Shown here: piece after piece, positions 44,562 through 52,347 of the stretch | How positions within the stretch are numbered: position 1 is the first letter of the stretch | Layout of the letters: the number at the start of each line of letters is the position of its first letter | NCBI RefSeq assembly: GCF_004006665.1 | Contig: NZ_QOCL01000003.1 | Location: 124,001 to 188,000 of the forward strand | DNA: 64,000 nt | DNA from: Halobacteriovorax sp. HLS | GTDB taxonomy: Bacteria; Bdellovibrionota; Bacteriovoracia; Bacteriovoracales; Bacteriovoracaceae | Direction of reading: 5' to 3' | The notes under the pieces: model-generated | Told to the model about the DNA's origin: nothing | What the model saw: the letters and a program-made list of their open reading frames with translations, nothing else | Databases searched by the model: none | Translations under genes and position numbers: made by a program

Positions 44562-46097
44562 ATGCTAATAAAGGTTATTTCTCTTATTCTACTTCTCTGT
44601 CTTAGTTCTTGTTCAAGGCAAACGACTCTTATAAGGGTTCCAAGCTCCATTGCTCAGGAGCAGAGTAGTTGTAATTCAGCGATTAAATCTCTTATGAGTT
44701 CGAAAGTTTCTTGGAAAGATAAGGTTATGGATAAAATCCCCTTTACCAAGAAGTCTGTAGAGTCTACCTCGGTTGAGACTAAAGAAGCTATTTACAGCTG
44801 GATTCATGATTCTAATAGAACCTCAGAGCAAATTATTTCACTACACAAGGAATTCTCTTCTTTGCCATTTTCCAATGAGCAATTTGGAAAAATAATTTCT
44901 CTATATCCATCTTTTCCAAAAACAAATAAGAAAAAGGATGAGCTCTATCTTTATCTTTCCTATGCAAACTCTTTTCATGCCAAGGAAAAAGAAAGAGTCT
45001 TAGATGATTTAAGATTTGTTAAGACCGGTAAGTCTAAAAAAAGTAAGTATTATAAGAAATTCAAAAACTCGCGAAAGAAGTTTTCGAAATTCGAAGATAA
45101 GCAATATTCTAAACTTGTTACAGAACTTGAATCAGAAGGTAAGTATAGCTCTGAACAAGTTAAGAGAATTAGTCGCTCTAAGGCCGTACAGGCAAGAAAG
45201 GAGTTTGAAAACCTGAGTTACGCTTGTAGTGCTAAAGTAGAGACTACTGACAATGCTGTTGCTGGGGTAAGGTTTCAAAAATTTGCTCTAGTGGTTACTC
45301 CAATTAGTACAGCGTCTATGTTTACCTATGCAAATAGGGAAGAGCTTATGAACTCTCTTGAAGAAGATGATAATGAGAGATTGCAGACTTGGATGAAGAA
45401 GTTAGGTTATGAAGTTGTACTTATGTCTACACTAAATATGATCCTGTCTAAAATTATGGCCGAGCCAACGGGAAGTTATTTTTCTAAGGTCTGGAAGGGG
45501 GCTTCTTCTGACTTAGGTTTAATAAAAGTTGATGCACTTATTTATGATAGAATCTTTGCCGCATCTGATGATGCACTTTTGAAAAGATTTAATACACTTA
45601 AAGACAGTGAAGACTATCAGAAAATGCTCGTGGACTTAAACGAAATTTTAAGTAAGGAAAATACTTATCAAAACTTTAAAAGGAATATCTATAACTCGCT
45701 AGCTTCTATGCTGAACCTTTCTACTGAAAAGGATGAGCTTATCGATATTTCAAAACTCTCAATAGAAGAGCTTGAAGATCCCAAAGCAAGAGATGCCGTT
45801 TTAAAAGCAATCACTATGCAAATGTACGAAGAAGATAAGAATGAAAAAGATGATGCTCTAGCAACTCTAATTCATACTGGAAATAAAGGTGAAGATCGTT
45901 TGTTTTTCTTTACCGAGGTTGCACCTATTTACCATTCTATTAATGTTGGTGTCGCCGCACTTATTTATAATACAATCTGTATGGGAAAGAATAATCCAGC
46001 TAAAGCGTTTAGAAATGCGGCCTTAATTTATGCGGCCTGGAGCTTTAGCTATAATCTATTCGAATTTAGCGCCAGACAACACCAAATAGGTCAATAA
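44562..46097 (+). CDS. Lipoprotein of unknown function with C-terminal membrane-like helices
   Basis: This 511-residue precursor has a lipobox (CLSSC) after MLIKVISLILLL. The mature part is highly charged and helical (Lys-rich around residues 140-220). Two weakly hydrophobic stretches (about 232-250 and 280-300) and a C-terminal segment (VGVAALIYNTICMGKNN and following) could contact the membrane. No family is recognised. One base separates it from the small lipoprotein gene downstream. Confidence 0.75.
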   Translation: MLIKVISLILLLCLSSCSRQTTLIRVPSSIAQEQSSCNSAIKSLMSSKVSWKDKVMDKIPFTKKSVESTSVETKEAIYSWIHDSNRTSEQIISLHKEFSSLPFSNEQFGKIISLYPSFPKTNKKKDELYLYLSYANSFHAKEKERVLDDLRFVKTGKSKKSKYYKKFKNSRKKFSKFEDKQYSKLVTELESEGKYSSEQVKRISRSKAVQARKEFENLSYACSAKVETTDNAVAGVRFQKFALVVTPISTASMFTYANREELMNSLEEDDNERLQTWMKKLGYEVVLMSTLNMILSKIMAEPTGSYFSKVWKGASSDLGLIKVDALIYDRIFAASDDALLKRFNTLKDSEDYQKMLVDLNEILSKENTYQNFKRNIYNSLASMLNLSTEKDELIDISKLSIEELEDPKARDAVLKAITMQMYEEDKNEKDDALATLIHTGNKGEDRLFFFTEVAPIYHSINVGVAALIYNTICMGKNNPAKAFRNAALIYAAWSFSYNLFEFSARQHQIGQ

Positions 46098-46098
46098 G

Positions 46099-46392
46099 AT
46101 GCTAAAGAATCTAATAATTTTTAACACTCTACTTCTACTATCCTCATGTTCAAAAGAAGCTCCTAAAGAAATTGAGTATGACTCTAGTGGGAGAATCATT
46201 GAAGAGTGTTCTATCAGAAATGCAGATGGTCGAGGGCCCTATCATTCAATTGGGAGAACACATGAAATAGAATGTATTAGAAAGATTTCAAAGCTTTGTA
46301 ATGAAAGTCGTTATAAGCAAGTTCATAAAACCAAGGGGCATTTCGCAAGAGGTAAGTTCGGAACAAGAATCACAATTGGAACTTGTCCCTAA
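46099..46392 (+). CDS. Small lipoprotein of unknown function
   Basis: This 97-residue precursor has a lipobox (LLLSSC) and a basic mature part with four further cysteines, probably two disulfides. It is co-transcribed with the 511-residue lipoprotein gene, whose stop codon is one base before its ATG. Its stop abuts the convergent kinase gene. Confidence 0.7.
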   Translation: MLKNLIIFNTLLLLSSCSKEAPKEIEYDSSGRIIEECSIRNADGRGPYHSIGRTHEIECIRKISKLCNESRYKQVHKTKGHFARGKFGTRITIGTCP

Positions 46393-47112
46393 CTATTCCC
46401 AGGTAGAGTTCTCTAGAAAGACACGTATCTGAGTGGCATTTCTAAATTTCTTCTTAATGAGAGTTTTCTTTAGACCACAACATATATCTTTAACAATTTT
46501 AGGCTGCGACTTATAGTTTAATTTTCCACCAATAGAGTCGTAGAGTAGGTAACATAGATCGTAGACATCTTGCTGTATACTTCCTTTTTCACCGTGGGCC
46601 AAATGAAAGACATCTACGAGTTTTAAATCATAGGAGAGACTACTTTTTTGAATGATAATATTGTCCGAATGAACATCACCGTGCCACTCTTTATTTATAT
46701 GAATTTCTTCAAGTGCCTTCACTACACTGTAGAATAAGTGTAGTGCCTGATAGAATGGCATTCCTTCTGGGTGCCAACTATTGATATAGGTATCAAATGT
46801 GTATCCCTCTACAAAGTCAGAAAGTAGATAAGTGATCACTTCATCATTGATTTCTAGAGTATCTTTAGCAATATACTTAATAAGTGAGTTACAGGCCCTC
46901 AGCTTATGAAGTTTCTTAGCATAGGCCTTAACTGTCTTGTTCTTAGGATTTCTTTCTGGATAAAAAAACTTAGCGGCCCTTTCAATATGAGTATCAATTT
47001 CTTTAACAAGATAGACTTCGCCTTCCCAGCCTTGTCCTAGCTTGTTGATTATTTCATATTTAGAAGAAACGATTCTTCCTTTCTCAAAATTGAAAGAAGT
47101 CTTATTTTTCAT
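46393..47112 (-). CDS. Small Ser/Thr protein kinase-like protein
   Basis: This 239-residue protein consists of a single eukaryotic-type kinase domain without sensor or membrane region. It has a Gly-rich loop LGQGWEGEVYLV, ATP-contacting Lys48 in RAAKFF, catalytic loop HGDVHSDN (Asp146, Asn151) and metal-binding Asp167 in LVDVF, in place of DFG. The Arg of HRD is replaced by Gly, as in kinases that do not need activation-loop phosphorylation and in small-molecule kinases. The C-lobe is short. No phosphatase partner is nearby. Confidence 0.8.
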   Translation of the reverse strand: MKNKTSFNFEKGRIVSSKYEIINKLGQGWEGEVYLVKEIDTHIERAAKFFYPERNPKNKTVKAYAKKLHKLRACNSLIKYIAKDTLEINDEVITYLLSDFVEGYTFDTYINSWHPEGMPFYQALHLFYSVVKALEEIHINKEWHGDVHSDNIIIQKSSLSYDLKLVDVFHLAHGEKGSIQQDVYDLCYLLYDSIGGKLNYKSQPKIVKDICCGLKKTLIKKKFRNATQIRVFLENSTWE

Positions 47113-47189
47113 ATTAAATCCGTTTTAATTACTTACTCTATTACAAATAAAAAAAATGGATTTGCCAATGACTATTTTGTTGAATCAAA

Positions 47190-47223
47190 GATAAAATAAA
47201 ACGGTCCTAGATGAACTAGGACC
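47190..47223 (-). terminator. Intrinsic terminator
   Basis: GGTCCTAG and CTAGGACC (47203-47223) form a perfect 8-bp stem with a 5-base loop. On the minus strand a T-rich tract follows. It terminates the small acidic secreted-protein gene. Confidence 0.85.
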
Positions 47224-47232
47224 AGGAGTTGA

Positions 47233-47484
47233 TTAAAGGTCGTCGAATGACGTTGTTTGAATTTCAGTATCACTACTAACATCTTCTGGAATTTCTTCTA
47301 GAGATGATTCTGATATTGTTTCTTCACTATCAAGTGACGTGTCGACTACTGGAGCAACTTGGTCATTTGATGCTGTTTCATATAGAGCTGATGTATCTTG
47401 AGTATTTGCTTCAGACTCTGTATTTGAATAAACGTTAACAGTTGAAAGTAAAAGTAAGCTTGCAATAAGTAGAACATTTTTCAT
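47233..47484 (-). CDS. Small secreted acidic protein
   Basis: This precursor of about 83 residues has the signal peptide MKNVLLIASLLLLSTVNVYS. The mature part is almost entirely Asp, Glu, Ser and Thr with no cysteines and is probably unstructured. The frame extends to 47505, but GAGGGG six bases before the ATG at 47484 fixes the start. It is divergent from the LysR gene at 47619; an ATAACG repeat pair in the 134-base gap could be the LysR site. Confidence 0.75.
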   Translation of the reverse strand: MKNVLLIASLLLLSTVNVYSNTESEANTQDTSALYETASNDQVAPVVDTSLDSEETISESSLEEIPEDVSSDTEIQTTSFDDL

Positions 47485-47618
47485 TTTGAACCCCTCGGTA
47501 TTCAATTGCTAATAACGCATAACGTATTAGAATTATCGTTCAGCTTGGAATTTAAGTAAAATCGTTTTATTATCTATTATAATTAGTTTAAAGCTAACTA
47601 AAAAGAGGCGAGGAAGAT

Positions 47619-48485
47619 ATGGATCGACTTAATTTCAATCACTTATACTATTTCTACATTGTTGCTAATGAAGGTTCGATTAAGGACGCTGCCTTAAAAC
47701 TACACGTGAGTCAGCCCACAATCAGTGATCAAATTAAGCTGCTAGAAGAGCACTTTAATTGCCTTCTCTTTGAGAGAAAGAATAGATCTTTGTTTCTCAC
47801 TGAACAAGGAAAATTAGCTCTGAAATACGCACAGCAAATTTTTGATCTCGGTAGTGAGCTAACAAATAGACTTAGAAATAATGTCGAAGGACCGAAGAAG
47901 GCCTTAGATATTGGAATTACCCATATGATGGGGCATTACTTTCTTTATGACTCGATTCTTCCTCTATTTAAGAGTAAGGAGTTGTCTGTCAACGTTAAGG
48001 AAAATGAAAGACATCTTCTATTGGCAGACTTAGAGGAAGAGAAAATTGACATGGTCTTTACTGATTCAAAAGAAGGTCTCACTAATAATATGGATGCTTA
48101 TAGAATTGGAGTAAATCGAACTTTTGCAATTGCACATAAAGATTTCGTAAATAGCAAAAAAACATTTCCGAAATGTCTTAACTCAATTCCTTTTTTTAAT
48201 TATACTAATGACACATTTTTAAAATACGAAATCGATTTATTTTTCTCAAAAAGTGGCATTTCTCCAAGAGTTATTGGTGAGGGAGATGATATTGACTTAT
48301 TTCAGGTGATAACAGAACAGGCCTTGGCCTTCACTATTGTTCCAGAAGTTGCGAAGAATCGAATCTGTAGAAATAAAGATGTTGTTGTTTTAGGAGAACT
48401 TGATGAATTCCAAACCTATGTTTGGGGGATTATTAAAAAGAGTTATAAGGGTCCAGGTTATAAATTACTGAGTAAGGGAAAATAG
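47619..48485 (+). CDS. LysR-family regulator, NhaR-like
   Basis: This 288-residue protein has a LysR helix-turn-helix (KDAALKLHVSQPTISDQIKL). The opening LNFNHLYYFYIVANEGSI is typical of the NhaR branch. Two bases separate its stop codon from the ATP-grasp gene, so it heads that operon and probably controls it and perhaps the divergent acidic-protein gene. The effector is unknown. Confidence 0.88.
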   Translation: MDRLNFNHLYYFYIVANEGSIKDAALKLHVSQPTISDQIKLLEEHFNCLLFERKNRSLFLTEQGKLALKYAQQIFDLGSELTNRLRNNVEGPKKALDIGITHMMGHYFLYDSILPLFKSKELSVNVKENERHLLLADLEEEKIDMVFTDSKEGLTNNMDAYRIGVNRTFAIAHKDFVNSKKTFPKCLNSIPFFNYTNDTFLKYEIDLFFSKSGISPRVIGEGDDIDLFQVITEQALAFTIVPEVAKNRICRNKDVVVLGELDEFQTYVWGIIKKSYKGPGYKLLSKGK

Positions 48486-48487
48486 TT

Positions 48488-49918
48488 ATGAGCAGAAAAA
48501 TTGAAGTTATGTCACCGGATAATTTTGAGGCAGAGGATCACTTCTATCCAAAAGCGCTGAATTCTCAGTTGCATCCTATGGTCAGTCATTTTTTAAATTT
48601 AGACTCTAAGAGAATTATCAAAAGGTATAGACATTTACATCCTCAAGTTGATGAGAAGAAGCTTGAAGAAGTTTTAAAGTATCAGTGTAAGCACTTCTTT
48701 TGGGGTGGGGCCGATTTATTCTATGTTACGACGGAGAAGGGGAATCGTAAGATGGTTGTTCTTGAAACTAACTCTTGTCCTTCTGGACAAAAGTCAATGC
48801 CTCCAAGAACTGATGCGGATGAGCATAGAGGTTATCGTTACTTAATCGAGAACTCATTCTTGCCAATATTAAAAAAGAAAAAGCGACTACCTAAAGGTGC
48901 ACTTGGCGTTATCTACGATAAGAACTATATGGAAACTTCTGGGTATGCTCAAACATTATCTGATCTAACAGGGGAAGAAGTATATCTTATACCTCACTTT
49001 AATAATGAAGATCAAAGCGCTATTTTTGAAGATGGTGTTCTTACTGTGACTTTAGATGATGGAAAGAAAGTTCCAATTCGCGCGGCCTTTAGATATGTTA
49101 CTCAAAAGCCTTGGAATAGAATTCCTGCTACAACTAAGACTTTTATTTATAACTCCACTCTCGTTTGTTTATCTGGTGGAAGAAATAAGCTCTTAGCAAG
49201 TAAGGCGTACGAAATGTACAATTCCGAAATAGCAGATAGTGGACTTAAAATTCACACTCCAGAAACAATAAGAGATGTTAGTAAGCTTGAAATTCCTCTG
49301 TGGGTAAAGAAATTTGGTGGCAAGGCCGTTATTAAAAATCCATACTCAAATGCTGGCCAAGGCGTCTTTACAATAACAAATGAAGAAGAGCTTGAAGCAT
49401 TTATGAAAGAAGAGTACACCTATGACCAATTCATTGTTCAGAGCTTGATTGGTCACTATGAGTGGAGCTCCAATAGCTCTCAAGGCAAGTTCTTTCATAT
49501 CGGTACAGTTCCTAATAAAAAAGGAAATATTTTTATTGCAGATTTGAGAGTAATGACTTACTCATCACCAGAAGGGTTTTCTCCTTGTGCAATTTATGCT
49601 CGTAGGGCGAGCTCTCCTTTAGAATCTTCTGTTCCTGAGGATAGCTGGAGAGTTCTAGGAACTAACCTTTCTGAAAAAAAGGGTGAAAATGAATGGACAT
49701 CTGATACAAGTAGACTGATGCTCATGGATAAGAAGGACTTTAATAGTTTGGGAGTGGGGATTGATGATTTAATTGAGGCCTATATTCAGACTGTATTAAG
49801 TATTATTGCAATTGATCAAATGGCGCAGAACTTAGTAAATAAGAAAGGTGCATTTAGATTGAAACTATTTAAATCTCTAGATAATGATAAATCATTATTA
49901 GATGAAATTATGAACTAA
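48488..49918 (+). CDS. ATP-grasp-like ligase
   Basis: This 476-residue cytoplasmic protein shows ATP-grasp features: GGRNKLLASKAYEMYN, the nucleotide-binding strand WVKKFGGKAVIKNPYSNAGQGVF and an acidic DQFIVQSLIGHYEW segment. The N-terminal VLETNSCPSGQKSMP may bind the substrate. ATP-grasp enzymes join a carboxylate to an amine through an acyl-phosphate. The next gene encodes an M14-type amidohydrolase, which suggests a make-and-break pair acting on one peptide-like or N-acyl amino-acid compound (inference). Confidence 0.75.
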   Translation: MSRKIEVMSPDNFEAEDHFYPKALNSQLHPMVSHFLNLDSKRIIKRYRHLHPQVDEKKLEEVLKYQCKHFFWGGADLFYVTTEKGNRKMVVLETNSCPSGQKSMPPRTDADEHRGYRYLIENSFLPILKKKKRLPKGALGVIYDKNYMETSGYAQTLSDLTGEEVYLIPHFNNEDQSAIFEDGVLTVTLDDGKKVPIRAAFRYVTQKPWNRIPATTKTFIYNSTLVCLSGGRNKLLASKAYEMYNSEIADSGLKIHTPETIRDVSKLEIPLWVKKFGGKAVIKNPYSNAGQGVFTITNEEELEAFMKEEYTYDQFIVQSLIGHYEWSSNSSQGKFFHIGTVPNKKGNIFIADLRVMTYSSPEGFSPCAIYARRASSPLESSVPEDSWRVLGTNLSEKKGENEWTSDTSRLMLMDKKDFNSLGVGIDDLIEAYIQTVLSIIAIDQMAQNLVNKKGAFRLKLFKSLDNDKSLLDEIMN

Positions 49919-49927
49919 AAGGATTAT

Positions 49928-50947
49928 ATGAATAAGATCATTACAATCAAGCTAAAAGACAAATTTAAACTTACTGATTTTAAAAGAGGTGAGAAGCATA
50001 GAGTTTATGTGAATATGTCTGAGAATGCTCTCTCTCTTCCTTGGCAGGTTCCTGTCATTGTTATCAGAGGTGCTAAGAAGGGTAAAATTCTTGGTTTGAC
50101 GGCAGCACTTCATGGAGATGAATTAAATGGAATCTCTACTATATTCAAGCTCATTGAAGAAATTGATCCAACTAAGTTAACTGGAACACTTGTTCTGTTA
50201 CCTATTTGTAATGTTCCTGGATACCTTTCTAAGACGAGACATTTTTCCGATAATGTAGACCTTAACAGAATTATGCCTGGTTCTCCAACTGGAAGTTCGA
50301 GTAATCAATATGCTCATATGTTAACGACTAAGATTCTTTCTAAGTTTCACTGTATGTTAGATCTACATACAGCTTCATATGGTAGAGTAAATAGTCTCTA
50401 CATTAGAGCAGATCTTGATAATGAAGAGTGTAGAACACTTGCCTATCTTCAAAATCCACAAATTATAGTTAAAAAATATGATGAAAATGGAACATTGAGA
50501 TCGTGGGCCAATGAAAATGGAATCCCTGCTATCACTATTGAAATTGGAAACCCTAATGCTTTTCAACACTCTCTCATAGATGAAACTCTCGAAGGTATTT
50601 TAAATACGATGAGACATTTTGAGATGATTGATGGGGAAGTTAAAGATATGGTTGCCAATGCAACAGTAGTAGATCGTTCCTATTGGATTTATTCTAGTAA
50701 GGGAGGAATTGTTGATGTGATGCCTAACCTTACTGATCATGTTAAAGAAGGTGAAGTTATTGCTCATATTTACGATGTCTTTGGCTCTATAAAGGAAAAG
50801 GTTCGCTCTGATAGGTCGGGGATTGTCATTGGAAGAAATGTTTCTCCACACTGTCATGCCGGAAGTCGTTTAGTGCATCTTGGTTTTGATGAGATTGAAC
50901 CAATGCCGGAAGAGATTCCTGGCAATGATGAATTTGATGATCTTTAG
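49928..50947 (+). CDS. Succinylglutamate desuccinylase/aspartoacylase-family protein (M14)
   Basis: This 339-residue protein has the zinc ligands His62 and Glu65 (LHGDELNG) and His147 (MLDLHTAS), the catalytic Glu205 (ITIEIGNP) and the family's C-terminal beta domain (residues 245-310). It cleaves amide bonds of N-acyl amino acids. It is encoded 9 bases after the ATP-grasp ligase, with AAAGGA as ribosome binding site. Confidence 0.9.
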   Translation: MNKIITIKLKDKFKLTDFKRGEKHRVYVNMSENALSLPWQVPVIVIRGAKKGKILGLTAALHGDELNGISTIFKLIEEIDPTKLTGTLVLLPICNVPGYLSKTRHFSDNVDLNRIMPGSPTGSSSNQYAHMLTTKILSKFHCMLDLHTASYGRVNSLYIRADLDNEECRTLAYLQNPQIIVKKYDENGTLRSWANENGIPAITIEIGNPNAFQHSLIDETLEGILNTMRHFEMIDGEVKDMVANATVVDRSYWIYSSKGGIVDVMPNLTDHVKEGEVIAHIYDVFGSIKEKVRSDRSGIVIGRNVSPHCHAGSRLVHLGFDEIEPMPEEIPGNDEFDDL

Positions 50948-50986
50948 GATTACTTTGATTTTTATTTTTTTTAGAGAGTCATAATT

Positions 50987-52015
50987 ATGTCTGAAAACTT
51001 AACTTGGATTGCAATTTTCTGTTGTGTCGTTCTGTCTGGTATTTTCTCTGGACTGAATATCGGTTTATTCGGACTGGCCCGTCTGAGGCTAGAAAGTGAA
51101 GCTGATGCGGGCAATATTATGGCCCAGAATGTACTAAAAATGAGGCAAGACTCTAACTTTCTTTTGACCACTCTTCTATGGGGAAATGTTTCCGTTAATA
51201 CTCTTCTGGCCTTGTTAACTGAATCTGTATTTTCTGGTCTTGGTGCCTTTATCTTTACAACTTTTATAATCACATTCTTTGGTGAAATTATTCCTCAGGC
51301 CTGGTTTTCTAGAAATGCTCTTCAGATTGGTAGTGCTCTTCGTCCATTGATTAAGCTTTTCCAATTCTTTCTTTACCCATTGGCCAAGCCAACGGCCTTA
51401 CTTCTTGATAGGTGGCTTGGAAAAGAAGGACTTCATTTCTTTTCCGAAGAAACGCTGAAAATTTTACTGGAAAAACATATTGAGTCTGCAGACTCTGATA
51501 TTGAAAAGTTTGAAGGTGTAGGTGCTTTGAACTTTCTTAGTATGGATGATTTAAGTATTACTGAAGAGGGTGAAGATATTCATCCAGATAGTATTATTAA
51601 AATTGACACTAATTTAGACTTGCCAAGTATTCCCGATCAATCAGAAGAAGGCTTTGATACATTCTTTAGTAAAATTGTACACTGTCCAGTGAAGTGGGCC
51701 ATCTTTGTTGATAAAGATAATTTTCCAGTATTAGTTTTAAATACTGATGCTTATATTAAATCTTACTACTCTAAAAACTTACACGATAAGTTTCAATATT
51801 GTCACAGGCCAATTGTATTTAAATCTAACGAAGCAAAGGTTGCTGATATCGCTTATCAGTTTAAAGTTGACTCAGAACATGACGAGGATGATGTTATCGA
51901 TTACGATGTTGTTATTCTTTGGAGCGAGTATCATAGAAAAGTCATAACTGGCTCTGATATTCTAGGTCGTCTCTTTAGAGGTATAGTACATAATTCTCCA
52001 AGCTATAAAATTTAA
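50987..52015 (+). CDS. DUF21/CNNM-type membrane protein
   Basis: This 342-residue inner-membrane protein has an N-terminal DUF21 domain (GIFSGLNIGLFGLARLRLES with the typical small-residue loop, and three to four helices including FGEIIPQAWF) and a soluble C-terminal region in the place of the usual CBS pair. Relatives are implicated in Mg2+/Co2+ efflux. It lies 39 bases after the amidohydrolase gene on the same strand and is probably in the same operon. Confidence 0.85.
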   Translation: MSENLTWIAIFCCVVLSGIFSGLNIGLFGLARLRLESEADAGNIMAQNVLKMRQDSNFLLTTLLWGNVSVNTLLALLTESVFSGLGAFIFTTFIITFFGEIIPQAWFSRNALQIGSALRPLIKLFQFFLYPLAKPTALLLDRWLGKEGLHFFSEETLKILLEKHIESADSDIEKFEGVGALNFLSMDDLSITEEGEDIHPDSIIKIDTNLDLPSIPDQSEEGFDTFFSKIVHCPVKWAIFVDKDNFPVLVLNTDAYIKSYYSKNLHDKFQYCHRPIVFKSNEAKVADIAYQFKVDSEHDEDDVIDYDVVILWSEYHRKVITGSDILGRLFRGIVHNSPSYKI

Positions 52016-52347
52016 CAAAATCCTAAGTTTTTTGCCGACTTTATTGGTCTCACTCTAGTTTTGAGTGTCTCTAGTAATTGGCTAAATAGCTTTCCTAAAT
52101 GATGATGAGTATATCAATAGTCATTAACTATCCTGTAACTAGCTGAATTTAGTTTACTCTTAAAATCTAAGAAAATCCTAATTGGCCGTAATCATATGCA
52201 TTGTGAAAATACTCGTAACTCCTGTAAAGATGGGCTTAGGGAACACCGATAGGCTTATGTTAGTATTCTAAATTAGCTGATAATAAACTGCACGTTTGAT
52301 CAAATGAATCAGTCTCTCTTTTGGATACTTTAACCATAGGTAGCGAC
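52016..52347. other. 332-base intergenic region without a convincing gene
   Basis: The gap between the DUF21 gene and the next secreted-protein gene contains no frame with a plausible ribosome binding site and no clear terminator. It is AT-rich with a few short inverted repeats that I judge to be chance. A promoter for the downstream gene must lie here but cannot be pinned down. Confidence 0.5.
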
